The notes below the pieces were generated by a model, which was not told the DNA's origin, made no database searches, and was given only the letters and a program-made list of their open reading frames with translations. A stretch of DNA of 62,727 nucleotides from a virus, in IMG/VR virus record IMGVR_UViG_3300009703_000018, positions 1-62,727 of that record; one strand, given 5' to 3'. Below are positions 13,524 through 22,027 of the stretch, piece after piece. How positions within the stretch are numbered: position 1 is the first letter of the stretch; each line of letters starts with the position of its first letter. The position numbers were made by a program, and so were the translations under genes.

Positions 13524-15047
13524 ATGAAAATATATCAAAGTGAAATAGATTCTGGTCTTGAAGAGAAGATTAAAGCGAGCGCAAGCATTGCTTATTCTTC
13601 TCCTGTAAATACTTACATTCCAAGCAAAAGGCAAAAAGAGAGCATTCAACAGTTGGTTGTTGCTCAAGAAAAGTCTGTAGCCGAAGATCAAGATCAGTTT
13701 GATCTTTACTATTTGAATTCTATCTTGGTTTCAACAGGATGGAACAAGAATGATGATGTTTTCGCAACAGAGGAAGTGTGGGCTGCAAAAGATACTCCGG
13801 TAGATAAGCAGTTCAATTTTATGCACGACGAATCCGATATTATTGGTCATATAACAGGAAGTGTTGTTATAGATCAAGAAGGCAATGAGATAAATAGTAT
13901 TGCCGGAAGTGACAAGTTTGACATTGCAACAAGCGCTGTTCTTTACAATAGCTGGACTACTCCAGAACTAAGTAGTAGAATGGAAAAAATTATCTCTCAA
14001 ATTGAAGAGGGAAAATGGTTTGTTTCAATGGAATGCTTGTTTAATGATTTTGATTATGCTGTAGTTACACCTGATGGTGAGAAAAAAGTTATAGCAAGAG
14101 ATGAATCTTCGGCATTTTTGACGAAATACCTTAGAGCATATGGAGGAGAAGGTAAGTATGATGGATATACGATAGGACGACTTTTAAGAAATATTGCGTT
14201 TTCTGGTAAAGGTCTTGTTAGCAATCCCGCTAATCCGCGAAGCGTTATTCTTAATGATGTTGATCCTTTCCAATCTTCGCAAGCAGAAGAAATAAATAAC
14301 TATAGTTTTACTAATATGGAGAATGAAGATATGTCTGATGTTCTCAGAGAACAGGTCGAAGAGCTTAAGGCTGAACTGGCCACCGCTAAGAAAGCCTCTG
14401 ATGCTCTTAAGGCTGAAATTACCAAACAGAAAGACGAAGAATTTCAATCTAAGATTGAAGCTTTTGAAGCTACTGTTTCTGAAAAAGACGAAGCTGTTAC
14501 TGAAGCACAAGCTGCTATTGAAGCCGCTCAAGCTAAAGTTGCTGAGTTAGAAGAAGCAATTGCTAAGAAGGACGAAGAATTGGCTACGGCCAATGAAAAA
14601 ATCGAAGCTCACGAAGCTGAAAAGAAATTGCTGGCTCGCAAGACCGCACTTCTCGAAGTTGGCGTAGAGGGCGAGGAAGCTGAAGCAACTATTGAGAAGT
14701 TTGCCGAAGCAAATGACGAAATGTTCGAGGAAATTGTCGCTTTGATGAAAAAGAAGGGCGAATTTCCCCCGAAGAAAAAGGACGAAGACGAAGAAGAAGA
14801 AAAGAAGCCAGAAGCTGGAAAGCCCAAAGCTGAAGAAGTAGAAGCTACCGAAGCTGATGAAGCTACGGAAGAAGAAACTGACGAAGCAGAAGCTGAAGCA
14901 GAGGCTGAAGTTCTTGAAGATGTAGAAGAAGAAGTTGAAGCTGCATTGGCCGACGCTGGTGATGACTCTAGTGATGAGTTACGAGCAAGTGCTAGCGAAT
15001 GGCTTGAATCCAACGTTCTTCGTTCAACGGCAACTCTTAATAAGTAA
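13524..15047 (+). CDS. prohead maturation protease fused to scaffold
   Basis: A 507-residue protein in two parts. Residues 1-250 resemble a herpesvirus-assemblin-like prohead protease: FMHDESDIIGHI with candidate catalytic H101, W-F-V-S168-MECLF as the likely nucleophile region, and the family-typical GLVSNPANPRSVIL near 228-241. Residues 270-507 are a long coiled coil followed by an extreme Glu/Ala/Lys-rich acidic segment, as in capsid scaffolds. The scaffold directs shell assembly and the protease then degrades it. An internal start at codon 270 has a good ribosome site, so a separate scaffold is probably also made, as in lambda C/Nu3. Located between portal and capsid genes. Confidence 0.8.
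   Translation: MKIYQSEIDSGLEEKIKASASIAYSSPVNTYIPSKRQKESIQQLVVAQEKSVAEDQDQFDLYYLNSILVSTGWNKNDDVFATEEVWAAKDTPVDKQFNFMHDESDIIGHITGSVVIDQEGNEINSIAGSDKFDIATSAVLYNSWTTPELSSRMEKIISQIEEGKWFVSMECLFNDFDYAVVTPDGEKKVIARDESSAFLTKYLRAYGGEGKYDGYTIGRLLRNIAFSGKGLVSNPANPRSVILNDVDPFQSSQAEEINNYSFTNMENEDMSDVLREQVEELKAELATAKKASDALKAEITKQKDEEFQSKIEAFEATVSEKDEAVTEAQAAIEAAQAKVAELEEAIAKKDEELATANEKIEAHEAEKKLLARKTALLEVGVEGEEAEATIEKFAEANDEMFEEIVALMKKKGEFPPKKKDEDEEEEKKPEAGKPKAEEVEATEADEATEEETDEAEAEAEAEVLEDVEEEVEAALADAGDDSSDELRASASEWLESNVLRSTATLNK
14331..15047 (+). CDS. nested scaffold protein (internal start)
   Basis: In the same frame as the protease-scaffold gene, an ATG at codon 270 is preceded by GGAGA with an 8-base spacer (14318-14322). 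It would give a 238-residue protein (starts MSDVLREQVEELKAELATAK) containing only the coiled-coil and acidic scaffold regions. Lambda (Nu3) and related phages produce scaffold in excess this way. The site falls exactly at the border between the protease domain and the coiled coil, which favours real use, but expression is inferred. Confidence 0.5.
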   Translation: MSDVLREQVEELKAELATAKKASDALKAEITKQKDEEFQSKIEAFEATVSEKDEAVTEAQAAIEAAQAKVAELEEAIAKKDEELATANEKIEAHEAEKKLLARKTALLEVGVEGEEAEATIEKFAEANDEMFEEIVALMKKKGEFPPKKKDEDEEEEKKPEAGKPKAEEVEATEADEATEEETDEAEAEAEAEVLEDVEEEVEAALADAGDDSSDELRASASEWLESNVLRSTATLNK

Positions 15048-15069
15048 TATGTTTTAAGGAGACATTAAA

Positions 15070-15576
15070 ATGGCTTTGAAAGCTGATAGAAATGAACTCG
15101 ATGTAGACATTAGCTATTTCTACAATGCTGGTACAGCAGAGCGCGGAGGGGTTGTTGCCCTTTCAAGCGCTGGGTCTGGTGCAGCTATGGATCAAGCTGG
15201 TGCAAAAGTAGCATATACAGCCGCAGCGGATAATGTTATTCCTGTGGGCGTTCTGCTCAATGATGTAGTTAACCTTGACCTCACTCGCCAGCACATTAAC
15301 TGGCATAAAGATGAAGTCCAAAAGGGTGGTAAAGTAGCTGTCCTGAAGAAGGGTTATGTTGTAACTAATATGATTACTGGTACGCCTACTGCTGGCGCGC
15401 TGGCTTATCTTGATGACGCTACTGCTGGTAACCTAACCATCAAATCCCAAGTTGACACAACTGAATATATTCATGTTGGTCGTTGGATGTCCACCAAGGA
15501 CGAAGATGGTTACGCCAAAGTAGAAATTAATCTACCTGCTGGTGTCATGAACACCGATGCTGGTGCATTAGAATAA
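15070..15576 (+). CDS. head decoration protein
   Basis: A 168-residue beta-rich protein (starts MALKADRNELDVDISYFYNA). The pattern of a short N-terminal arm, a small-residue-rich core and a GGKVAVLKKGYVV strand resembles phage head-decoration/stabilisation proteins (lambda gpD-like). It sits between protease/scaffold and the major capsid gene, where these proteins are usual, and has a strong AAGGAGA ribosome site. It would bind the expanded shell from outside and stabilise it. Codons are enriched in C/G-ending forms, like the capsid gene, consistent with high expression. Confidence 0.7.
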   Translation: MALKADRNELDVDISYFYNAGTAERGGVVALSSAGSGAAMDQAGAKVAYTAAADNVIPVGVLLNDVVNLDLTRQHINWHKDEVQKGGKVAVLKKGYVVTNMITGTPTAGALAYLDDATAGNLTIKSQVDTTEYIHVGRWMSTKDEDGYAKVEINLPAGVMNTDAGALE

Positions 15577-15603
15577 TCTTAACCCTTAAAGGAGACTTTA
15601 ATA

Positions 15604-16611
15604 ATGAGTAGAATGACTAAACCTGATGATCATTTTATTGAACTCATTCAGCGCTCCGGTAGCGCCGAAAAGAATGAGGCTCTCGCTGCACAGCGAGAAC
15701 TGGCGGTTGCTCTCGAAACTCCCCTCCGTAAGGGTGTTTTGGTAGGCGACGTTCTTGATGGTATCTTTGAAAAGATCCAGATGGCTCCCGGCTCTGCCGC
15801 TGAATTCCCACTTGACCTTCTTTCCCCCGGAACAGAAGGCGATCATGTGGCTTACACCAATCCCGGTCACGGTCGTATTCCCGAACGTGCTGTTGAAGGC
15901 GATTACGTCATGGTTCCGACTTACTCAGTCGCATCCTCGATTGATTACCTTCTTCGCTACGCTCGTGAAGCCCGTTGGGATGTTGTGGGTCGCGCAATGC
16001 AAGTTCTTGAAGCTGGCTTTGTAAAGAAGATGAATGATGACGGTTGGCACACATTGTTGGCTGCTGGCGTTGACCGAAACGTTTTGGTCTATGACGCTGA
16101 CGCTGCTGATGGTCAGTTTACCAAACGTATCATTTCTTTGATGAAAACCGTTATGCGTCGAAACGCTGGTGGCAACTCCGGTTCTTTGAACCGTGGTAAG
16201 TTGACAGACGTTTACCTTTCGCCTGAAGCTCTTGAAGATATCCGCAACTGGGGTATTGATCAAGTTGACGAGATCACTCGTCGTGAAATCTATCAGGCCG
16301 GAGATGATGGCGCTGCAATCACCCGTGTCTTTGGTGTGAATCTTCACGACATGGACGAACTGGGTGAATCTCAGGAATATCAACTGTTCTTCAGCGACCA
16401 GCTTTCTGGTAGCTTGAACGGTACTGATCCTGAGCTTGTGGTTGGCCTTGACTTGTCTGCTAATGACAGCTTCATTATGCCTGTCAAGCAAGATGTTCAG
16501 ATCTTTGAAGACGATGCACTGCACCGTCAGCAACGAGCTGGCTTCTACGGTTGGGCTGAAATTGGGTTTGCTGTTCTGGATAACAGACGCATCCTTCTCG
16601 GTTCTTTCTAA
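15604..16611 (+). CDS. major capsid protein
   Basis: A 335-residue protein, the right length for an HK97-fold shell subunit, placed after protease/scaffold and decoration genes. The N-terminal helix-rich 60 residues may be a delta-like domain. The central part carries the PGTEGDHVAYTNPGHGRIPE loop (E-loop-like) and the C-terminal half the ELGESQEYQLFFSDQLSG and strand-rich P/A-domain segments. A strong AAGGAGA site, GC-enriched codons and an immediate strong terminator indicate a highly expressed, insulated gene. Identified by context and composition rather than by a diagnostic motif. Confidence 0.85.
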   Translation: MSRMTKPDDHFIELIQRSGSAEKNEALAAQRELAVALETPLRKGVLVGDVLDGIFEKIQMAPGSAAEFPLDLLSPGTEGDHVAYTNPGHGRIPERAVEGDYVMVPTYSVASSIDYLLRYAREARWDVVGRAMQVLEAGFVKKMNDDGWHTLLAAGVDRNVLVYDADAADGQFTKRIISLMKTVMRRNAGGNSGSLNRGKLTDVYLSPEALEDIRNWGIDQVDEITRREIYQAGDDGAAITRVFGVNLHDMDELGESQEYQLFFSDQLSGSLNGTDPELVVGLDLSANDSFIMPVKQDVQIFEDDALHRQQRAGFYGWAEIGFAVLDNRRILLGSF

Positions 16612-16637
16612 GAATTGACTTAGATAGCCACACATTA

Positions 16638-16669
16638 ACCGTCCCTAGATTTCTAGGGGCGGTTTTTTT
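16638..16669 (+). terminator. strong intrinsic terminator after the capsid gene
   Basis: ACCGTCCCTAGA and TCTAGGGGCGGT form a 12-bp stem with a single G-T pair and a minimal loop, followed at once by seven T. It lies 27 bases after the capsid stop codon and directly before a new late-type promoter. Confidence 0.93.
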
Positions 16670-16672
16670 GTA

Positions 16673-16690
16673 TATATGGTGTATAATATA
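16673..16690 (+). promoter_or_regulatory. late-type promoter after the capsid terminator
   Basis: TATATGGTGTATAATATA contains the exact GGTGTATAAT decamer. It starts 4 bases after the T-run of the terminator and lies 33 bases before the next ATG, so it restarts transcription for the fibre region. Confidence 0.72.
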
Positions 16691-16723
16691 TTGGAATTAC
16701 AGTCGTAATTGGGAATTTTATAG

Positions 16724-17005
16724 ATGACCAAAAGAACCAAAACAGAACTAACTAGCCAAGTTAGCACGTTATTACCAGATAATAACTCAGCACAAATTAC
16801 TCCAGAAAATATAAGGAGTGTATTTACTGATGTTGGTGATTCGTTGGTGTTTTGGGATGATACAATACCATCCAGTGCAACTGAGTCTTGCACAAAAGGT
16901 GAAGTAAAGATTGGTAGTACAACTATTGATACAACCACACTACATCACCTATACGTTTGTGTAGATACAGATACTTGGAAGCGAATGGAGCTAATAACTT
17001 TCTAG
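16724..17005 (+). CDS. small virion-associated protein
   Basis: A 93-residue protein. Residues 8-42 (LTSQVSTLLPDNNSAQITPE and the following helix) match the short 'L.DN..G.IT...LR......D' helical module found at the N terminus of many phage fibre and baseplate proteins; the same module opens the S74 fibre at 29020. The remainder is a small beta element (KIGSTTIDTTTLHHLYVCVD). First gene after the capsid terminator and its own promoter. Likely a small structural or fibre-attachment protein. Confidence 0.55.
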   Translation: MTKRTKTELTSQVSTLLPDNNSAQITPENIRSVFTDVGDSLVFWDDTIPSSATESCTKGEVKIGSTTIDTTTLHHLYVCVDTDTWKRMELITF

Positions 17006-17023
17006 AAAAAGGAGACATGTAAT

Positions 17024-17428
17024 ATGTCAGCTATGTCAACATATCTCGAAAACGCGCTGGCCAGCCACGTTTTGAGAAACACTGCATTTACTACACCGGG
17101 AACTAGTATATATGTAGGTCTTATTAAATTTTATGAAACCACTAAGCTTGAAGCCGGAACTCTTACTCAAGAAGCTAGTGGTGGTGCTTATGCCAGAGTT
17201 CAAGTAACCACATGGGATGCTCCTAGTGATGGTGCAACTCAAAATACTGGTGCTATTACTTTTCCAACAGCTACTGCTGATTGGGGTAATATTTCTGGCG
17301 TAATTGTTGCAGACGCAGCAAGTGCTGGAAATGTTCTACTTCATGGTTCTTTGACATCCACTAGAGATGTTCAAAACGGCGACGTATTCAAATTCAACGC
17401 TGGTGATTTAGATATTACATTTGCCTAA
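17024..17428 (+). CDS. tail-fibre-associated protein
   Basis: A 134-residue beta-sandwich-like protein of a type recurring in phage structural operons: N-terminal helix ending in 'LENALASHVLRNTAF', a 'P.....YVGLI' strand, 'GGAYARVQVTTW', then 'ITFPTATADWGNISGVIVAD' and a C-terminal 'G.LT....V..GD......GDL.IT'. These proteins are annotated as fibre-like or receptor-contact structural proteins. A strong AAAGGAGA ribosome site precedes it, and a large fibre gene follows after 27 bases. Confidence 0.65.
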   Translation: MSAMSTYLENALASHVLRNTAFTTPGTSIYVGLIKFYETTKLEAGTLTQEASGGAYARVQVTTWDAPSDGATQNTGAITFPTATADWGNISGVIVADAASAGNVLLHGSLTSTRDVQNGDVFKFNAGDLDITFA

Positions 17429-17455
17429 TCACCTTTATTAATTAAGGGGTGACTC

Positions 17456-20400
17456 ATGGCTCTAGTAATTAAAGATAGAGTAAAAGAAACAACTACCACT
17501 ACCGGCACTGGCAATCTTAATCTTGCTGGTGCTGTTAGTGGTTTTCAGTCGTTTGTTTCTGGTATTGGTGATACCAATGACGTATATTATGCCTTGATAG
17601 ATGATAATGGTACTGCGTGGGAAATTGGTCTTGGGACTGTTTCTGATGGTGATCCAGACACTCTATCCAGACCTGATAACGCTAGTGTCATTGCTAGTAC
17701 CAATAGCAATAATAGAATTAACCTCTCTTCAGGCACGCATACAGTTTTTGCGACTTACCCTGCTGGCAAAGCTGTATATCTAGATTCTAGTGGCGTTTTA
17801 TCTCATAGTATTGTCAATGCCGATATAAGCGGTAGTGCTTCCATAGCAAACTCTAAGCTGGCCAATAGTTCTGTTAGCTTTGGTGGGGTCAGTGTTGCTT
17901 TAGGTGCTTCTGACGCTACTCCAGCTTTTGACCTTTCAGACGCTACTAGCTACCCAACGTCAAGTCTTAGCGGTACAATCACAAACGCTCAGTTGGCCGG
18001 AAGTATAGCTAATGCTAAGCTTGCTAACGACGGTATTACGATTGCTGGAACTGATACGAGTCTTGGTGGTAGTATTACCGCTGATACAATAGCGGGTCAA
18101 ATAAGCGCTAATACTATAGCTTTCACTCAAATAGCAGACCTAGCACAAGGTAGTATTTTATACGGTAATGGTTCCGCAGCAACCGCTGAGCTTACAAAAG
18201 GAAGTGCTAATACCGTACTACAGTCTGATGGAACAGATATTTCTTGGGCTACGGTTACTAATGCTATGCTGGCAGGTTCTATAGCCAATGCAAAACTTGC
18301 AAACGATTCGGTTAGTTACGGAGGAGTTAGCCTTGATTTAGGAGGCAGTGATGCTACTCCAGCCTTCGATCTTTCGGATGCGACTAATTATCCAACATCT
18401 AGTCTTAGTGGTACTATAACAAACGCACAACTTGCTGGTTCTATTGCTAATGCTAAACTTGCAAATGCCTCTGTTAGTTTCGGAGGAGTTAGCGTAGCTC
18501 TTGGAGCCTCTGATGCAACTCCGGCTTTCGATCTTGCAGATGCTACAAATTACCCGACTTCAAGCCTTAGTGGTACAATTACAAATGCCCAACTTGCTGG
18601 GAGTATAGCTAATGCAAAACTAGCAAACTCTGCCATTACTGTAGCAGTAGGTTCAGACAGCACCGCTATATCGCTTGGTGGAACCATGACGTTTGCAGGG
18701 ACTGCTAATGAAGTAGAGGTCGCTGAATCTTCGGGAACGGTTACTATTGGATTGCCTAGCAGTATCACTGCAAATCTCACTGGAAATGTAACAGGTAACA
18801 CTAGTGGCAGTTCCGGCAGTTGTACTGGAAACGCCGCTACCGCAACAAAATTAGCAGCTACTGTAAATATTAACAGCGTAGCCTTTGATGGTTCGGGAGA
18901 TATAACTATAACTGCGGCAGGCAGCACCCTGTCTGATACGGTTACCGTTGCTAAAGGTGGTACTGGAGCAACCTCTCTTACTGATGGTGGTATTCTTTTA
19001 GGTAGTGGAACTGGTGCTGTTACAGCCATGTCAGTTTTAGGCGATGGCGTTATTGTAGTTGGTGATAACTCCACAGACCCCACAACAATCACCGCATTTA
19101 CTGCTTCAGATGGAGTTCTTAAACACGAAGTTGGCGGGCTGGAACTCGACATATCCGGCATTGCTATTGGCGATGTAATAGCAGGAACAGGCACTGGATC
19201 GGTTGGTATTATCACCTCTACTGGACATAGCGATGGTGACGTTCTTACCATACAAGCCGATGGAACCGTTGACTGGGAAGCCGTTTCTGCTGGTGGTAGT
19301 GGTGACATTACAGCGGTGGTGGCTGGTGATGGCTTGAGCGGAGGTGCTACTTCTGGAAGTGCAACCGTAACCCTTGATTTAAATGAGCTTACCGCAGCAT
19401 CCGTAGCAGACGGTGACTCTATCGCAATTATAGACGCTAACGATGGTAATGCCAGTAGAAAAGAGGCTGTTCACGACTTAGCAACGTTGTTTGCGGGTAC
19501 TGGTCTAACAGCAACGAATTCTGTTATAGCAGTAGACGCTTCTCAAACTCAAATTACATCAGTAGGAACTATTGGCACAGGAACTTGGCAAGGAACCGCT
19601 ATTGCTACCGCATACATTGCCGACGATGCAATAACCTATGCTAAAATGCAAAATGTTTCTGCTGATGAAAGAATATTAGGCAGAGTGTCTGGTGCTGATG
19701 GAGTCATTGAAGAATTAACTAAAGCACAAGTATTGACATTTGCTAATGTAGAAGATGGTGCAGATGTAACTGATGCTACTAATGTAGCCGCAGCAGGTGC
19801 ATTAATGGATTCAGAAGTAACAAATCTCGCATTTGTAAAAGCCTTAGCTAAAGGCATTTCAGATGGAAATGTTTTAACAGCTAATGACGCAGTAGCAGAT
19901 AACGATTTTCTCAGAATTGATGGTACAGAAGTAGAAGGTCGCACCGCTTCGGAAGTTCTCTCAGATATCGCAGCAGCACCAGCGGCGGGTAGCTCCAGTA
20001 TTGTTACCGTAGGAACTGTTGGCACAGGCACATGGCAGGGAACAGCGATTGCTACTGCGTACATTGCCGATGATGCAGTTACGGGTGCTAAAATCGCACT
20101 ATTTGATGATAGCTTGGCGGCAACCACAACCCACTTCTTGATTGCAGATGGAACGGATTATAGTTCTTTTGCTTTGAGTGGCGATGTAACCTGTACCAAT
20201 GCTGGGGTGGTATCAATAGCTGACGATGTAATAAGCTCTGCTGAATTAGCTGACGCATGTAGTGCTGTTACTTCCTTTACCGCTCCTCTTATCGAAGGCA
20301 GCACATCTGTACAAACTCCTTTGATTGAATACACAGATGGCGATGACGCTATCACTATTCATGATGGCGGTTCTATAAGTGTGGCTCAAGCTGTTTATCA

Positions 20401-20782
20401 TCCTATAGCAAACGCTGAAGCAGAACCTGAAGACGCCACAGTAAACATAGATTTAAGAAAAGCTAATTACTTTGACGTAGAACTAAATGCTAATGTAACA
20501 GACATAGACTTTACGCATGGAAAAGTTGGTCAAAGATTCATGATAAGGTTTGAACAGGACGCTAGTTCAGGCCCATACACTATTGCTTGGAATGCAGTAA
20601 CTATGGACTTTGATCCCAGTAGTGGAAGTCCAGCAGCTGTTACGATCAGTTGGCCCGGAGGAACCGCCCCAACCATGACTGCTACAGATGATAAAGCCGA
20701 CACTTATGGATTTATTGTTAGAGCTGAAGGTCACATGGACGGTTTTGTGATCGGTCAAAACATGCCTGTAAACGATAACTAA
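17456..20782 (+). CDS. large repetitive tail fibre protein
   Basis: An 1108-residue fibre. Residues 1-110 form a conserved attachment domain (starts MALVIKDRVKETTTTTGTGN; ends near FATYPAGKAVYLD). Residues about 130-390 hold three copies of a 48-55-residue beta repeat (FGGVSVALGASDATPAFDL..., SSLSGTITNAQLAGSIANAK). The middle contains gly/thr-rich repeats, including two copies of GTGTWQGTAIATAYIADDA (about 702 and 857), and the last 120 residues form a distinct tip domain. Short phased beta repeats of this kind build trimeric fibre shafts. The tip probably contacts the receptor or a further fibre. Glycan-modifying genes follow immediately. Confidence 0.85.
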   Translation: MALVIKDRVKETTTTTGTGNLNLAGAVSGFQSFVSGIGDTNDVYYALIDDNGTAWEIGLGTVSDGDPDTLSRPDNASVIASTNSNNRINLSSGTHTVFATYPAGKAVYLDSSGVLSHSIVNADISGSASIANSKLANSSVSFGGVSVALGASDATPAFDLSDATSYPTSSLSGTITNAQLAGSIANAKLANDGITIAGTDTSLGGSITADTIAGQISANTIAFTQIADLAQGSILYGNGSAATAELTKGSANTVLQSDGTDISWATVTNAMLAGSIANAKLANDSVSYGGVSLDLGGSDATPAFDLSDATNYPTSSLSGTITNAQLAGSIANAKLANASVSFGGVSVALGASDATPAFDLADATNYPTSSLSGTITNAQLAGSIANAKLANSAITVAVGSDSTAISLGGTMTFAGTANEVEVAESSGTVTIGLPSSITANLTGNVTGNTSGSSGSCTGNAATATKLAATVNINSVAFDGSGDITITAAGSTLSDTVTVAKGGTGATSLTDGGILLGSGTGAVTAMSVLGDGVIVVGDNSTDPTTITAFTASDGVLKHEVGGLELDISGIAIGDVIAGTGTGSVGIITSTGHSDGDVLTIQADGTVDWEAVSAGGSGDITAVVAGDGLSGGATSGSATVTLDLNELTAASVADGDSIAIIDANDGNASRKEAVHDLATLFAGTGLTATNSVIAVDASQTQITSVGTIGTGTWQGTAIATAYIADDAITYAKMQNVSADERILGRVSGADGVIEELTKAQVLTFANVEDGADVTDATNVAAAGALMDSEVTNLAFVKALAKGISDGNVLTANDAVADNDFLRIDGTEVEGRTASEVLSDIAAAPAAGSSSIVTVGTVGTGTWQGTAIATAYIADDAVTGAKIALFDDSLAATTTHFLIADGTDYSSFALSGDVTCTNAGVVSIADDVISSAELADACSAVTSFTAPLIEGSTSVQTPLIEYTDGDDAITIHDGGSISVAQAVYHPIANAEAEPEDATVNIDLRKANYFDVELNANVTDIDFTHGKVGQRFMIRFEQDASSGPYTIAWNAVTMDFDPSSGSPAAVTISWPGGTAPTMTATDDKADTYGFIVRAEGHMDGFVIGQNMPVNDN
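17849..18626 (+). repeat. three in-frame fibre repeats with diverged codons
   Basis: Three units (about 17849-18026, 18287-18463 and 18464-18626) encode almost the same peptide but differ at many third codon positions; for the shared peptide TITNAQLAGSIANAKL nearly every codon has been swapped at least once. The protein is conserved and the DNA is not. Confidence 0.8.
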
Positions 20783-20783
20783 T

Positions 20784-21437
20784 ATGAAACCTAAAAAGTG
20801 TGCGATAGTAAGCACGCCTAGATCTGGTACGCATTATTTAAGACTTACATTAGACAACCATCCAAAAATGAGATGGATTGGAGAATTTTTTCGATCAAAA
20901 AAAGCAAACAGAAAGTATCCAACTAAAAAACACGAGGAAAGGATAAGAAGTTATATATACAACAACTTGTCCAGCACAGCAATAAATCATTTTGATTGTG
21001 TTGGCTTTGTTTGGCATTTGACTCTTGATAGCGACCTACCTACCTCTAACGTTGATAAATTTATTTTATTGAAGAGAAGAGATATTTTATATCAACTGAT
21101 ATCGTTACTTATAGCAACCAAAACTGGAAACTGGAGAGATACAAAGTCAACTGAACAAATAGAACTAAACATAGCGCAGTTGAGATATTTTATAGATCGT
21201 CAAGAAAAGCTTTATAATGACTTTGAAAACTGGGGAGTAGATTATAAGACAGTTTTTTATGAAGATCTGTGTGACAATTTTGAAGAAACACACAAGTCGA
21301 TACAGGAATACTTAGAGTTAAAACATTTCAAATTAAAACCCTCCTCCTTAATAAAGCAGGAAACACGACCAATACAAAAAATTATATCTAACTACGAGGA
21401 AGTCAAATGGACTTTGGAAGATATGAATTTACTCTAA
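20784..21437 (+). CDS. sulfotransferase
   Basis: A 217-residue PAPS-dependent sulfotransferase. The 5'-phosphosulfate loop is canonical (STPRSGTHYL, residues 10-19), and the 3'-phosphate site is seen in ILLKRRDILYQLIS (about 94-107). It would sulfate a hydroxyl, probably on a glycan or polysaccharide. It begins 1 base after the fibre stop codon and opens an island of modification genes; its end overlaps the methyltransferase start by 31 bases. More orthodox in its P-loop than the homologue at 5000. Fibre glycan or host surface polysaccharide are candidate acceptors (inference). Confidence 0.82.
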   Translation: MKPKKCAIVSTPRSGTHYLRLTLDNHPKMRWIGEFFRSKKANRKYPTKKHEERIRSYIYNNLSSTAINHFDCVGFVWHLTLDSDLPTSNVDKFILLKRRDILYQLISLLIATKTGNWRDTKSTEQIELNIAQLRYFIDRQEKLYNDFENWGVDYKTVFYEDLCDNFEETHKSIQEYLELKHFKLKPSSLIKQETRPIQKIISNYEEVKWTLEDMNLL

Positions 21438-22027
21438 ACTGCGACCGCCCCAACTGGCTAACAGATATAAGACATATAAAAATTATATACGAATTTTTGA
21501 TGGCAAGCGATTTTAAAAAAGTTGCTGAAATAGGTTCGTACTCTGGGGCTTCAACCGCAGCTTTTATTGAAGCTATTAATCAAGGTAAAGATTTTAAGTT
21601 TCATATCTCTGAGCCTAACCCAACAAAGCAATTAAAAGCTTTGCTTTCTATGTGCAAAAAACCTGACAATGTTGTGCTACACAGGCAACTAGGAGAAGAG
21701 ATGTTAGGTTATTGGAAAGGCTTTGACTTTGTTTTTATAGATGGTAATCACGATATAGGCGGTGCTGGTGCAGAATTATTAATGGTTCTTAGACATGATA
21801 TTCCAAATGTTATGGCTCATGACACAAACCTTTCTGTTGTTGAAGGTGAACATACCGGAAAGGGTACTGAACTGCTAGCCAGAGTATTGAAATCGCATAG
21901 AGACTATTATTGGCTAGAAGACAAAGAAGAAAGACCCAAGGAGAGAACAGATAGAGGGTTGTTTTTTGCCACTAAAGAAAAAGAAAAACACAAGATAGCA
22001 GAGGAAGTGTTTAGAGAGTTATGCTGA
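21407..22027 (+). CDS. class I SAM-dependent methyltransferase
   Basis: A 206-residue Rossmann methyltransferase of the type attached to glycan clusters (Methyltransf_24-like): SAM-binding motif I EIGSYSGAST (41-50), an acidic residue ending strand 2 (HISEPNP), and the FVFIDGNHD motif (about 110-118) that often carries the metal ligand of O-methyltransferases. It would O-methylate a sugar. Starts inside the sulfotransferase gene and overlaps the next gene by 7 bases. A second enzyme of the same family is at 22701. Confidence 0.75.
   Translation: MDFGRYEFTLNCDRPNWLTDIRHIKIIYEFLMASDFKKVAEIGSYSGASTAAFIEAINQGKDFKFHISEPNPTKQLKALLSMCKKPDNVVLHRQLGEEMLGYWKGFDFVFIDGNHDIGGAGAELLMVLRHDIPNVMAHDTNLSVVEGEHTGKGTELLARVLKSHRDYYWLEDKEERPKERTDRGLFFATKEKEKHKIAEEVFRELC

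Noticed and set aside
15925-16635. Leftward 236-codon frame opposite the capsid gene
   Set aside because: It starts in the terminator region and mirrors a highly biased coding sequence; no start signals.
18550-19308. Leftward 252-codon frame opposite the fibre gene
   Set aside because: It is Pro/Ser/Val-rich low complexity produced by the complement of Gly/Thr/Ala repeats; no ribosome site, and the forward fibre frame is certain.
17456-20782. Fibre repeats considered as variable repeats of a diversity-generating retroelement
   Set aside because: No reverse transcriptase or template repeat is seen in the window, and differences among repeats are synonymous rather than adenine-targeted.
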